The notes: generated by a model not told the origin, from the letters alone. Positions 8,119 to 16,846 are shown, numbered from the stretch's first letter. The stretch is DNA of 44,056 nucleotides from Tissierellia bacterium (GCA_030532305.1 JAUNLJ010000015.1:1-44056), one strand, 5' to 3'. Numbers and translations are program-made.

Positions 8119-8140
8119 ATCAAGAGAGGAGAGAGGGCCC

Positions 8141-8893
8141 ATGAAAAGAAATAAAGTCTGGTTGGCCCTAGAGATCTTGGCTGGCCTGGCCCTGGTCTTT
8201 TTTCTAGGGACCTACCTCTGGGGCAAGTGGGAGGATAAAAACTACCTAGAAGACCAGGCGGCCTTCCAGGAGGACCTGGCCCAGGTCGATGCCCAGCTGG
8301 AATATCTTGAAGAAAAAAACCCCCACCAGCTGGCCAAGGACCGGGTCCAGGCCCTAAAAAACCAGTACCCCCATGTGGTGGGGATCATTGAGATTCCCGG
8401 CACCTCCATTGCCTACCCCATCCTGCAAGCAGAAGACAATGACTTTTACCTTAACCACAACCGGGAGGGCCAGCCCCATGTCTATGGGGAGGTTTTTTTA
8501 GACTACCAAAACGACCCCCTCTTTATTAACGAAAATTCCGTTATTTACGGCCACAACAACCGGAGGACAGCCGATATCTTCCATGACCTCCTAAAGTACC
8601 AGGACCAGGCCTTTTATGAGGGCCACAAGGAGGTCTATATTGACTCCCTGGCCGGCCATGGGGTCTATGAGATTATCTCCGTTTTTGAGGCCAGCCCCCA
8701 GGAGCCCTACCGGGTCCGGGACTTTCCCTATAACCAGGACTACCTGGCCTTTATGGAAACCTATGTGGCCAAGAGCCAGGTTAAGACCGGCTACGGGGCC
8801 ATAGAAAACAAGGAGGCCCGGCGGCTGATCACCCTGTCCACCTGCCACGACCCCAAGCACCGGCTGGTGGTTATGGCCCTAGAAAAATTATAG
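8141..8893 (+). CDS. srtB: Class B sortase
   Basis: This 250-residue membrane-anchored transpeptidase has an N-terminal membrane helix (about residues 7-28), a linker helix, and a sortase beta-barrel. The catalytic residues are visible: His138 in IYGHNN, Cys235 in TLSTC, and Arg241 in HRLVV. The length and the TLSTC motif fit class B. It sits immediately downstream of a surface protein with an NPKT-type sorting signal, which is very likely its substrate; it would cleave between Thr and Leu and attach the protein to peptidoglycan or a partner. GAGAGAGGG precedes the ATG. A strong terminator follows. Confidence 0.93.
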   Translation: MKRNKVWLALEILAGLALVFFLGTYLWGKWEDKNYLEDQAAFQEDLAQVDAQLEYLEEKNPHQLAKDRVQALKNQYPHVVGIIEIPGTSIAYPILQAEDNDFYLNHNREGQPHVYGEVFLDYQNDPLFINENSVIYGHNNRRTADIFHDLLKYQDQAFYEGHKEVYIDSLAGHGVYEIISVFEASPQEPYRVRDFPYNQDYLAFMETYVAKSQVKTGYGAIENKEARRLITLSTCHDPKHRLVVMALEKL

Positions 8894-8902
8894 GCATAGA
8901 AA

Positions 8903-8938
8903 AACCCGACTAGGAGAAGCCTGGCCGGGTTCTTTTTT
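8903..8938. terminator. Bidirectional terminator between sortase and rpoN
   Basis: AACCCG and CTAGG pair with CCTGG and CGGGTT around an AGAAG loop (one mismatch, one G-T pair), followed by six T residues on the plus strand and five on the minus strand. Confidence 0.8.
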
Positions 8939-10265
8939 ATAGGAGCTTTTTTCGCATGGAAGAAGAGGGGATCCCCTCCTCCTGCCGGTACTTGGCCACC
9001 GTCCGCCTTTTAATGTCAATACCTGCCTCCTCTTGGAGGAGGACCACCAATTTTTGGTCAGACAGGGGCTTTTTGGGGTCTTCCCCCTGGATAAATTTAG
9101 AGATAAGGGCCTTAATGTGGGGGCTGGAAACCTGGCCAGCCTGGGAGGCCAGGCCAGAGGGGAAAAAGTCCTTTAAGGAAAAGATCCCCTGGCAACACTC
9201 CAGGTACTTGTTGTCCGTGACCCGGGAGACGGTGGATTCAGAGAGGTCTTGGTCCTGGGCCACCCTCTCCATGGTCAAGGGGACCAGGGGCCTTCCTTCT
9301 AGGAAGAAGCCCTCCTGGAAGTGGACAAGGCTGGTAACCACCTTTTCAATATTTTTTTGCCTTTCTAGGATGGCCTCCCTTAAAAAGAAGGCCCGGCGGG
9401 CTTTTTTCTCCAGGTAGGCCCTAAGGTCCCCCTGGGAAGAGGCCAGGAGCTGGAGATAGTAGTCAGAAATATGAAAACTGTTTTTAGCCTGGGAGGGGAT
9501 CTCAATGTGGATCTTCCCCTCCCTAAGGGAGATAAAGATCTCTGGCTGGACATAGGGGACCTGGCCCCGGTCCTCCCGGTAGCCAGAAATGGGCAAGGGG
9601 TCCAGGGCCCTAACCTGGTCCATGGCCTGGTAGGTGGCCTCTAGATCCAGGTCTAGGGCCTTGGCCAAGACCTGGGCCCGGTTGTGGGCCAGGTCCTCCA
9701 GGTGGTCTTCTATGATTTTTTCTAGGAGGGGGTCCTGGGTTTGGGCCAAGAGGCACTCCTTAAGGTTTCTAGCCCCCACCCCAGGAGGGTCTAGCTTTTG
9801 GACCCGGCTTAGGATTTTTTGGGCCCGGGAAAAAGAGACCCCCCTTGCTTTAGCCCAGGCCTTAAGGTCCAGTTGGAGGTAGCCCTGGGGACCAATCTCC
9901 CCAATGATCTCCAGGCCCAGGGCCCGGTCCTTAGGGTCTAGTTTTTGGCAGTCCCACTGGTGGCAGAGGTAGTCATAAAAGCTGGGCTGGTCCTGGTTTA
10001 GGTCACTATAGTCCGGGAGGGGGCCCTCCTGGGTGGGGGGCCCCTCCCCAGGCAGGCGCCTTTGGGCCTGGCGGCTTAGGCAAAGAGAAACCAAGGGGTC
10101 CGGAGCCTGGCTGGGGCTAAAGTCAATAAGGACATTTTCTATGGCCTCCTGGTTGATCCGGTCCAGGAGGTCCTGGTCGCTAAGGGAAAGGAGCTGGATG
10201 GCCTGCCTTAGTTCCTGGGTCATATGCAGTTCTTGTCTTTGCTCTAAATTTAGCTGCAGGCGCAT
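8937..10265 (-). CDS. rpoN: RNA polymerase sigma-54 factor
   Basis: This 442-residue protein has the sigma-54 plan: a Gln/Leu-rich region I at the N-terminus (LEQRQELHMTQELRQAIQLL), a core-binding region, a helix-turn-helix region, and the C-terminal RpoN box at the very end (RRTVAKYRQEEGIP). It recognises -24/-12 promoters and needs AAA+ activators; none is encoded in this window, so its regulon is elsewhere. AGGAGG lies 5 bases before the ATG. The kinase gene lies upstream on the same strand, 63 bases away, so the two may be co-transcribed. Confidence 0.95.
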   Translation of the reverse strand: MRLQLNLEQRQELHMTQELRQAIQLLSLSDQDLLDRINQEAIENVLIDFSPSQAPDPLVSLCLSRQAQRRLPGEGPPTQEGPLPDYSDLNQDQPSFYDYLCHQWDCQKLDPKDRALGLEIIGEIGPQGYLQLDLKAWAKARGVSFSRAQKILSRVQKLDPPGVGARNLKECLLAQTQDPLLEKIIEDHLEDLAHNRAQVLAKALDLDLEATYQAMDQVRALDPLPISGYREDRGQVPYVQPEIFISLREGKIHIEIPSQAKNSFHISDYYLQLLASSQGDLRAYLEKKARRAFFLREAILERQKNIEKVVTSLVHFQEGFFLEGRPLVPLTMERVAQDQDLSESTVSRVTDNKYLECCQGIFSLKDFFPSGLASQAGQVSSPHIKALISKFIQGEDPKKPLSDQKLVVLLQEEAGIDIKRRTVAKYRQEEGIPSSSMRKKLL

Positions 10266-10328
10266 GGCCTCCTCCTTTCAAAAATTTTTTAAATCAGGCT
10301 AGGTCCCAGAAGATGAGAGGGACCAGAC

Positions 10329-11153
10329 CTAGGGCTGGATCAGGGAGTGGAGGTGACCCTCCAGGGCCAACCCCTTATAGGCCTGGGCATCCTCATCCTG
10401 GGCACAGATGAGCTTAAGGACAAAGTCCGCCGCCCCCTGGACTGCCTCCTCCAGAGGGACCCCGGAGAGGACCCGGCCCGTAAGATAGGCGTTAAAAATA
10501 TCCCCAGTCCCAGCAAAACGAAGGGGGACCGGGTCAAAGGGCAGAGCCGTGGTCTGGCCTGTCTTCCGGTTATAAACCAAGTTGACACTCTGGCCCTCTA
10601 GGAGGCAAGAGGAAATAATAAAAGAACCAGGGGACAGGTCTTTTAAGGCCCTAATTAGGGCCCGGGCCCCCACCCAGTCTAGGCCCTCCTGACAATAGGC
10701 TAGCCCAGCCAAAAGACAGGCCTCCGTGTAGTTGGGGACCAGGTAGTCCGCCTCCCTAGCCAGGCTTTTCATAAGGTCCACCGTAGTCTGGGTCATCCCA
10801 TTATAGAGCTGGCCCTCATCAGCCATAATAGGGTCCAAAAAGACCTGGACCCCCTGGGCCCTCTTGGTCTGGCAGTAGTCCCTTAGGAGGTCCACCTGGT
10901 CCTTGGAAACCATAAAGCCCAGGGAAATGGCATCAAAGGAAAAGCCCAGCCGGTCCCAAACCTGGAGGGTCTCTTTCATATAGTCCGTGGTGGGGAGGAT
11001 ATAAAAGTCCCCATAGTCCAGGGTATTGGAAACCAGGGCCGTAGGCAGGTTAAAAAGCTCATAACCCATGTGGGCCAGGATAGGCATGGAAGCCCCCAGA
11101 GCCACCTTGCCATAGCCAGCCAGGTCAGAAACCAGTAGTATTTTTTCTTTCAT
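10329..11153 (-). CDS. pdxK: Pyridoxal/pyridoxamine kinase (ribokinase fold)
   Basis: This 274-residue cytosolic kinase should phosphorylate vitamin B6 vitamers to supply PLP, which is used by several enzymes here (NifS, SerC, MetY). The ribokinase-type signature GTGDIFNAYLTG with the catalytic Asp is near residue 220, and DPIMADEGQLYNG is the conserved PdxY/PdxK-type loop. The N-terminus SDLAGYGKVALGA fits the pyridoxamine-kinase subgroup of Firmicutes. A hydroxymethylpyrimidine kinase is a less likely alternative. AAGGAGG precedes the ATG by 6 bases. Confidence 0.85.
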   Translation of the reverse strand: MKEKILLVSDLAGYGKVALGASMPILAHMGYELFNLPTALVSNTLDYGDFYILPTTDYMKETLQVWDRLGFSFDAISLGFMVSKDQVDLLRDYCQTKRAQGVQVFLDPIMADEGQLYNGMTQTTVDLMKSLAREADYLVPNYTEACLLAGLAYCQEGLDWVGARALIRALKDLSPGSFIISSCLLEGQSVNLVYNRKTGQTTALPFDPVPLRFAGTGDIFNAYLTGRVLSGVPLEEAVQGAADFVLKLICAQDEDAQAYKGLALEGHLHSLIQP

Positions 11154-11335
11154 CTTAGCCCTCCTTTAGGATCTGATGATAAAAGTATAACACAAAAGGA
11201 GAGGGGGCCGGAATTTATTTCTTAAGGAAAGGGGCTGGGCCAGCTAAGGACTAAGGCAGAAATTCCGTCAAAGGCCTTTCTCCCATGGTATACTATGTAA
11301 ATAGACCTAGGGGAAGGCTGAAAAAATAAGACAAG

Positions 11336-11500
11336 ATGACCCTGGGCACCTGGACCCAGGGACGTATTGAGTAGAGGAATGGAAAAGTTAAAAAAGAATT
11401 CCTCGAAAGCTTGAAGGAAGAGGGCTTCAAGGTTGAATTTAAAAAGCAGCTAAAGAATGATGATATTGTGTCTATGATTAATGGGATCCTAAAAGACTAA
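11336..11500 (+). pseudogene. Small disrupted or recoded ORF
   Basis: From the ATG at 11336 one frame reads MTLGTWTQGRIE, meets a TAG at 11372-11374, and then stays open for 41 codons to a TAA at 11498-11500 (ending INGILKD). A second ATG at 11379 starts in another frame (MEKLKK) and reaches the same open stretch only by a -1 shift, at a perfect slippery heptamer A AAA AAG (11390-11396). The joined 40-residue product would be charged and helical. Ribosome sites are poor for both starts. It has its own likely promoter and terminator. A decayed gene, a programmed -1 frameshift, or a structured RNA are all possible; I recognise no family. Confidence 0.35.
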
Positions 11501-11509
11501 TAAAAGCAA

Positions 11510-11544
11510 AAAAGGCCATGATATAAACCCATGGCCTTTTCTTT
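11510..11544 (+). terminator. Terminator of the small unit
   Basis: AAAAGGCCATG pairs perfectly with CATGGCCTTTT (11 bp, 9-base loop) with T-rich flank, ten bases after the TAA of the small ORF. Confidence 0.85.
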
Positions 11545-11661
11545 ATGGCTAAAAGGCCTTATTTTTTGGAAAGGGCTGTCCTATTTGCTCCTTAACGTGG
11601 TAAAATAGAAGGTAGATTAAAATGCAGAAAGTCGTAAAATGAGGAGGACGAAAGAAGGTCT

Positions 11662-12954
11662 ATGAGTAAGAAGACAAGGGACGTCATTGTAGTGGGTTTT
11701 GCCCTTTTTGCCATCTTTTTTGGGGCGGGCAACTTAATTTTCCCACCGTATTTGGGGGTCTTATCGGGGGCTTCCTGGGGGCAAAGTATCCTGGGTTTTT
11801 TAATTACGGACCCGGTTTTGCCTATCTTGGGGGTTATTGCCACGGCCATGATGGGGGGCAAGGCGGAGGACCTGGGCAAGCAGGTGGGGCCTCGCTTTTC
11901 CATTTTTCTAGCGGGCCTTTCCATGCTGGCCATTGGGCCCTTCTTTTCCGTGCCTAGAACGGCAGCCACCACCCATGAAATTGCCATCTCCCAGGTCTTT
12001 CCCCAGGTGCCCATCTGGGTGACCACGGTGGTCTTTTTTGCCCTCACCCTGTGGCTGGTGATTAACCCTTCTAAGATTATGGAACGGGTGGGCAAGTTTT
12101 TAACTCCGGGCCTAATTTTGGTCCTAACGGTGATTATCCTGGCAGCTATCTTTAAGCCGGCAGGGACCCTGGCTTTAAGGGAGGACCCGGGCTTTTTCCT
12201 CAGGGGCTTTAAGGAGGGCTACCAGACCATGGACGCCCTGGGGGCCTCTCTTATGACCGGGGTGGTGGTAAGCGACCTTATGACCCGGGGCTATAGGGAG
12301 GAAAAAATCCAAAGACGGATGGCCATGGGGGCGGGCCTGGTGGCCTTTATCCTCTTGGCCTACATCTACACCGGTCTGGCCTACCTGGGGGCTTCTTCTT
12401 CCTCCTTCTTGACTCCAGACATGGACCGGACGGCCATCCTCCTTCAATCTGTCCAGGCAGTCTTGGGGCCGGTGGGGGCGGTGGTCTTGGCCCTGGCTGT
12501 GTCCTTGGCCTGTTTAACCACTTCTGTGGGCCTAACGGCGGCCTGTGGCAACTTCTTTTCCACTGTTAGCAAGGGGGCCCTATCCTACCGGCTGGTGGCC
12601 CTGGTTTCTGTGGGGGTTAGTTTCCTCATTTCCCTTCTTGGGGTAGAGGGGATTATCAACCTGGCGGTTCCCATTTTGGAGGTCCTCTATCCGGTGATTA
12701 TTGCCCTTATTGTCATGACCTTCTTTGACCGGTGGATTGTCTACAACTGGACCTATACCGGGATGGTTGCAGGGGCCTTTGTCTGTGGCCTGATCCCCAT
12801 TTTGAACAGGTACCTGGGTCTTTTCCCGGGTCTAGCGGAAAGGATTGGGGGGCTCCCCCTAAACCAGGTGGGGATGGAGTGGCTCCTGCCGGCCCTGGCC
12901 CTGTCTCTTGCCATGACCCTTCTAGCCAAGTGGCGGGGGGCCCAGGCCTCTTAA
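11662..12954 (+). CDS. brnQ: Branched-chain amino acid transporter BrnQ
   Basis: This 430-residue protein with about 12 membrane helices matches the LIVCS family: the N-terminus GFALFAIFFGAGNLIFPP and the segment FFSVPRTAATTHE are diagnostic. It takes up leucine, isoleucine and valine with Na+ (or H+). AAGG lies close to the ATG and GAGGAGG further upstream; the start MSKKTRDVIVVG is the family's usual one. It stands alone between terminators with a likely extended -10 promoter at 11598-11606. I looked for a T-box leader and found none. Confidence 0.93.
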   Translation: MSKKTRDVIVVGFALFAIFFGAGNLIFPPYLGVLSGASWGQSILGFLITDPVLPILGVIATAMMGGKAEDLGKQVGPRFSIFLAGLSMLAIGPFFSVPRTAATTHEIAISQVFPQVPIWVTTVVFFALTLWLVINPSKIMERVGKFLTPGLILVLTVIILAAIFKPAGTLALREDPGFFLRGFKEGYQTMDALGASLMTGVVVSDLMTRGYREEKIQRRMAMGAGLVAFILLAYIYTGLAYLGASSSSFLTPDMDRTAILLQSVQAVLGPVGAVVLALAVSLACLTTSVGLTAACGNFFSTVSKGALSYRLVALVSVGVSFLISLLGVEGIINLAVPILEVLYPVIIALIVMTFFDRWIVYNWTYTGMVAGAFVCGLIPILNRYLGLFPGLAERIGGLPLNQVGMEWLLPALALSLAMTLLAKWRGAQAS

Positions 12955-13011
12955 GGGATAGGCCCTTAGCTGGAGGTGCCCTTTGGGGTCTTAAAAGAGA
13001 AGACACAAAAA

Positions 13012-13046
13012 AGCGAGCTGGCTTTAGCCGGCTCGCTCTTTTCTTT
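13012..13046. terminator. Terminator between brnQ and the DUF1015 gene
   Basis: AGCGAGCTGGCT pairs with AGCCGGCTCGCT (one G-T pair) and is followed by CTTTTCTTTT on the plus strand; A residues on the left side may serve the convergent ser cluster. Confidence 0.85.
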
Positions 13047-13060
13047 TATGGGGGGTTTAT

Positions 13061-14302
13061 TTAGGAAAGTTCGTGGATAAAAAGGCCGGACCGGGGTTTG
13101 GGTTCAAACCAGGTGGACTTGGGTGGCATGACCCGGCCGGCATCGGCTACGGTCATGAGCTCTTCTAGGGAGGTGGGGTAGAGGGCAAAGGCCAGGGTCA
13201 TGTCCTCATGGACCCGTCTTTCCAGTTCCTTTAGGCCCCGGATGCCGCCAATAAAGTCGATTCTCTCATCGGTCCTGGGGTCCTTAATGCCCAGGATGGG
13301 GTCTAAAACCAAATCTTGGAGGAGGGACACGTCCAGGGAGGCCACCGGGTCATCTGGAGCCAGGCCGTCTTTTAGGGTCAGCTTGTACCAGTTTTCTCCC
13401 AGGTAGAGGCCAAAGGTCCCCTTGCCTTCAGGCTGGTAGGGGGAGGTGGGGGCCTCTTCCAGGAGGAAGTTTTCCTTTAAGGCCTCTAAGAAGCTGGCTT
13501 CATCTAGGCCATTTAAATCAGCCACCACCCGGTTGTAGTCCATAACCCGGACTTCTTCCATGGGGAAGAGGATGGCCAGGAAGAAGTTAAATTCTTCTTC
13601 CCCAGTATAGTCTGGGTGGTCCTTTCGCCGTTTAAGGGCCACTTGAACGGCAGAGGCAGACCGGTGGTGGCCATCGGCAATATAGAGGGCCTCAAGTTTT
13701 CCAAAGGCCTCTTCCAATTGGTCAAGCTTGCCTTCATCTTCTATGGCCCAAATCCGGTGGCCCACCCCGTCTTCAGAGACAAAGGCCACCAGGGGGTCCT
13801 GGGCCCTTTTTTCTTCCATGATCTCTTTAATAAGGGGGGTATTCCGGTAGGTGAGGAAGATGGGGCCGGTGTTGGCATCTAGGCTATCCACATGGTGGAT
13901 CCGGTCGGTCTCCTTGTCCTTACGGGTAAATTCATGCTTTTTAATGGTGTCATCTAGGTAGTCATCTACAGAGGCAGAGGCCACCAGGCCCAACTGGCTT
14001 TGGCCCTCCATGGTTAGTTCATAGAGGTAGATTTTGGCCTGGCGGTCCTTGAGGAAGTAGCCGGCCTCTTTCATGGCCTGGTAGTTTTCCAGGGCCTTCT
14101 TACCAAGGAGGTCATAGTCCTTGGGGTCCGTTTGGGCCTCCATGGTAGCCAGGGGCAGGTCCACCTGGAGGAAGGAGGCAGGCTCTTTTTCTATAAGGGC
14201 CCGGGCCTCCTGGGTGTTATAGACATCATAGGGGAGGGCGGCCACCCTGGGGGCTAGGTCCTTGGGGGGGTGGACGGCTTGAAAGCGTCTTATTTTTGCC
14301 AT
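13061..14302 (-). CDS. DUF1015 family protein, last gene of the ser cluster
   Basis: This 413-residue protein belongs to DUF1015: it has the typical N-terminus (AKIRRFQAVHPPKDLAPRVAALPYDV), the DGHHR motif (in IADGHHRSASA) and the central HxxD-type region. The biochemical role is not established. The gene directly follows serA, which it accompanies in many clostridia, so a link with serine metabolism is likely by context only. The frame opens at 14308, but AGGAG lies 6 bases before the ATG at 14302, so I chose MAKIRRF. Nine bases separate it from serA. Confidence 0.85.
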   Translation of the reverse strand: MAKIRRFQAVHPPKDLAPRVAALPYDVYNTQEARALIEKEPASFLQVDLPLATMEAQTDPKDYDLLGKKALENYQAMKEAGYFLKDRQAKIYLYELTMEGQSQLGLVASASVDDYLDDTIKKHEFTRKDKETDRIHHVDSLDANTGPIFLTYRNTPLIKEIMEEKRAQDPLVAFVSEDGVGHRIWAIEDEGKLDQLEEAFGKLEALYIADGHHRSASAVQVALKRRKDHPDYTGEEEFNFFLAILFPMEEVRVMDYNRVVADLNGLDEASFLEALKENFLLEEAPTSPYQPEGKGTFGLYLGENWYKLTLKDGLAPDDPVASLDVSLLQDLVLDPILGIKDPRTDERIDFIGGIRGLKELERRVHEDMTLAFALYPTSLEELMTVADAGRVMPPKSTWFEPKPRSGLFIHELS

Positions 14303-14311
14303 GGTCATCTC

Positions 14312-15490
14312 CTATCTAATCAAACGAACCCGAACCACACCTTCAATGGCATTTAACCGGTCCCTAAGTCTTTCGTTAACGTGGGAATCCAGGTCAACCA
14401 TGGTATAGGCCCAGCCATTTTTGTGGCGGTTCAAGAGGTCAGAAATGTTCATATTTTCTTCAGCCAGGATGGTGGTAATTTGGGCCACCATGGAGGGGAT
14501 GTTCTTGTGGAGGACGGTAATCCGGTGGATGCTGTTAATGGGGCCCATGCTACAGTTGGGGAAGTTGACAGAGTTTCTAATATTGCCTAGGGCCAGGTAT
14601 TCCATCATTTCCTCCACAATCATTTTGGCGGAGTTTTCTTCAGATTCAGGGGTAGAGGCCCCAATATGGGGCATGTTAATGGTGTAGGGGAGGCTTAGGG
14701 TTTCTTGGTCTGGGAAGTCCACCACATAGTTTTTAATTCGCCGGGCAGCCAGGGCCTCCTTGAGGGCAGGCAGGTCCACTAGGCCTCCCCGGGCAATATT
14801 TAAAAGGACTAGATTTTCCTTGGCCAGGTCCAAAAGTTCCTTGTTGACTAGGTTTTTGGTGGTGGCTGTTAGGGGGATGTGGAGGGAGATATAGTCGCAG
14901 TGTTTAAAAATATCCTTAATGTCTTCCACATAGTGGACCCGGGAATCCAGGTGGAGGGCACTATTGACAGAGAGGAAGGGGTCATAACCTACCACGGTCA
15001 TGCCCAGGTCTACGCCCATGCCGGCAATTTTTTGGCCTGTGGCGCCTAGGCCGATGACCCCCAGGGTCTTGCCGGCAATTTCTGGGCCCACAAATTGTTT
15101 TTTGCCGGCCTCTACGGTCTTGCAGACATCAGAAGAGGTGTCTAGGCCCTCCACCCACTTGATGGCTCCTAGAATGTCCCGGGAGGTTAAGAGCATGCCT
15201 GTTAAGACCAGCTCCTTTACCCCGTTGGCGTTGGCCCCAGGGGCGTTGGCCACCACAATGCCGGCTTCACTGCACCGGTCTATGGGGATGTTGTTGGTTC
15301 CAGCCCCGGCCCGGCCAATAAAACGGATATTGTCTGTAAGGGGCATATTGTGGAGGTCGGCAGACCGGACCAGGATGGCATCGGGGTCGGCTGCATCGTC
15401 TACCAGGTGAAAGCGGTCAGTCAGGAGGTCTAGGCCTGTCCTAGAAATATTATTGAGGGTTTTTATAGTGTATTCGGTTTGTGCTTGCAT
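14312..15490 (-). CDS. serA: D-3-phosphoglycerate dehydrogenase
   Basis: This 392-residue enzyme makes 3-phosphohydroxypyruvate from 3-phosphoglycerate, the first step of serine synthesis. The Rossmann motif GLGATG is at 147-152, the catalytic Arg234 is in NIARGG and His275 in MPHIGAST. A C-terminal ACT domain (about residues 322-392) probably senses serine. The domain order fits the short SerA type of Firmicutes. It is the middle gene of serC-serA-DUF1015, with 6 bases between serC and serA. The third enzyme, SerB, is not in the window. Confidence 0.94.
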   Translation of the reverse strand: MQAQTEYTIKTLNNISRTGLDLLTDRFHLVDDAADPDAILVRSADLHNMPLTDNIRFIGRAGAGTNNIPIDRCSEAGIVVANAPGANANGVKELVLTGMLLTSRDILGAIKWVEGLDTSSDVCKTVEAGKKQFVGPEIAGKTLGVIGLGATGQKIAGMGVDLGMTVVGYDPFLSVNSALHLDSRVHYVEDIKDIFKHCDYISLHIPLTATTKNLVNKELLDLAKENLVLLNIARGGLVDLPALKEALAARRIKNYVVDFPDQETLSLPYTINMPHIGASTPESEENSAKMIVEEMMEYLALGNIRNSVNFPNCSMGPINSIHRITVLHKNIPSMVAQITTILAEENMNISDLLNRHKNGWAYTMVDLDSHVNERLRDRLNAIEGVVRVRLIR

Positions 15491-15496
15491 AGTATC

Positions 15497-16579
15497 CTAC
15501 CTATTCTCCAATTCAAATTCTTTCATATAGTCTACCAGGGCCTTAACCCCTTCTAGGGGCATGGCATTATAGATGGAGGCACGGATTCCTCCTGTGGACC
15601 GGTGGCCCTTTAGGTTTTCCAGGCCCTTTTTCTTGGCGCCGGCAATAAATTTTGCATCGAGGTCCTTGTCGCCAGTAACAAAGGTGACATTCATCAGGGA
15701 CCGGTCCTGGGGCCGGATCTTATTTTTAAAGACCTGGCTGTTGTCAATGGCCTCATAAAGGAGCTTGGCCTTTTCTTTGTTGCGCTCTTCCATGGCCGGG
15801 ACCCCACCCTGGTCCTTTAGCCACTGGGCCACTAGGCCACAGATGTAGATATTAAAGCAGGGGGGCGTGTTGTAAAGGGAGTTTTTCTCTAGGTGGGTCT
15901 GGTAGTTTAGCATGGTGGGTAGGTCCTCTCTTTGGGCTAATTTTAGGCCCTTTTTAATGAGAACCAGGGTGACCCCAGCTGGGCCTAGGTTTTTTTGGGC
16001 CCCAGCATAGACCAGGTCAAACTTGGTCATATCGTAGACCTCGGACAGGATATTTGAAGACATGTCTGCTACCAGGGGCGTCTCAATGGGGTCTAGTTTT
16101 TGGGGGACAATCCGGCTGCCGTAGATGGTGTTGTTGGTACAGACATAAGTAAATTTGGCATCAGGACAGCTAGAGGGGTTGATCTCGGGAATATGGTCGA
16201 AGCCAGTGTCCTCTGAGGAGGCCAAGAGCTCCACCGGGTTAAAACGGGCCGCTTCCTTAAAGGCCTTCTTGGCCCAAGAGCCTGTAACCACATAGGCGGC
16301 CTTTTCCCCTGGGTTTAAAAGGTTAAGGGGAACCATGGAAAACTGGCTAGACCCACCCCCCTGTAAAAAGAGGAGGTCAAAGTCTTCGCTGACCCCTAAA
16401 AGGTCTTTTAAGTCTTGGGCGGCTTGGTTGTGAATCTCATCATAAATAGAAGAACGATGGCTCATTTCCATAACGGACATACCACTGGCATTGTAATCTA
16501 AGAGGTCCTTTTGGGCCTTCTCTAAGACGGCTTTAGGAAGGCAAGAAGGACCTGCAGAAAAATTATATACTTCATTCAT
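15497..16579 (-). CDS. serC: Phosphoserine aminotransferase
   Basis: This 360-residue PLP enzyme converts 3-phosphohydroxypyruvate and glutamate to phosphoserine. The N-terminus VYNFSAGPSCLP and HRSSIYDEIH are family signatures, and the PLP lysine is Lys196 in AGAQKNLGPAG. Length is typical. AAAGGAGG lies 8 bases before the ATG. It is the first gene of the serine operon, behind a clear promoter with repeated elements (16634-16702). Confidence 0.95.
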   Translation of the reverse strand: MNEVYNFSAGPSCLPKAVLEKAQKDLLDYNASGMSVMEMSHRSSIYDEIHNQAAQDLKDLLGVSEDFDLLFLQGGGSSQFSMVPLNLLNPGEKAAYVVTGSWAKKAFKEAARFNPVELLASSEDTGFDHIPEINPSSCPDAKFTYVCTNNTIYGSRIVPQKLDPIETPLVADMSSNILSEVYDMTKFDLVYAGAQKNLGPAGVTLVLIKKGLKLAQREDLPTMLNYQTHLEKNSLYNTPPCFNIYICGLVAQWLKDQGGVPAMEERNKEKAKLLYEAIDNSQVFKNKIRPQDRSLMNVTFVTGDKDLDAKFIAGAKKKGLENLKGHRSTGGIRASIYNAMPLEGVKALVDYMKEFELENR

Positions 16580-16633
16580 TGTTCTGTCCTCCTTTAAATT
16601 TCAACACTTTAATGAGATAAATCAATGTCTATT

Positions 16634-16662
16634 ATTATAGACCTAAAGTTTTTGAAATTCAA
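16634..16662 (-). promoter_or_regulatory. Promoter of the serC operon
   Basis: On the minus strand TTGAAT (16657-16662) and a perfect TATAAT (16634-16639) are exactly 17 bases apart, about 55 bases before the serC ATG. The -35 box is inside one of two direct repeats. Confidence 0.8.
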
Positions 16663-16702
16663 GGCTTGAGGAAAAGTGGAAACGCTATCAAATTCAAGGC
16701 TT
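16655..16702. repeat. Direct repeats over and upstream of the serC -35 box
   Basis: The 13-mer AAATTCAAGGCTT occurs at 16655-16667 and again at 16690-16702, 35 bases apart. One copy covers the -35 box and the other lies upstream. This arrangement suggests binding sites for a regulator of serine synthesis; which one is unknown. Confidence 0.6.
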
Positions 16703-16789
16703 TGGGCTTATTTTTAGCCCTCCCTAAAAAGGCCCCCTTTTAGGGGGAAGGGGGGAAAGAGCTTTAGCTTTTTTTCTTGGATCCAGGTG

Positions 16790-16798
16790 TGGTATAAT
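16790..16798 (+). promoter_or_regulatory. Extended -10 promoter of the radical SAM gene
   Basis: TGGTATAAT is a perfect extended -10 element 48 bases before the start codon; the -35 region is only T-rich. Confidence 0.65.
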
Positions 16799-16846
16799 GG
16801 AGGACAAGTAGGCTTATGGAATAGAAGGAAATAAGAAGGTGAGATT

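Larger units (their letters stand above)
11154..11661. other. Intergenic region holding a small transcription unit
   Basis: This 508-base gap contains divergent -10 boxes (TATACT on the minus strand at 11184-11189 after TGT, for the kinase; TATACT on the plus strand at 11289-11294), a small disrupted reading frame (11336-11500), its terminator, and the brnQ promoter (TGGTAAAAT, 11598-11606). Confidence 0.55.

Noticed and set aside
11545..11661. T-box leader upstream of brnQ
   Set aside because: No T-box sequence and too little room before the start.
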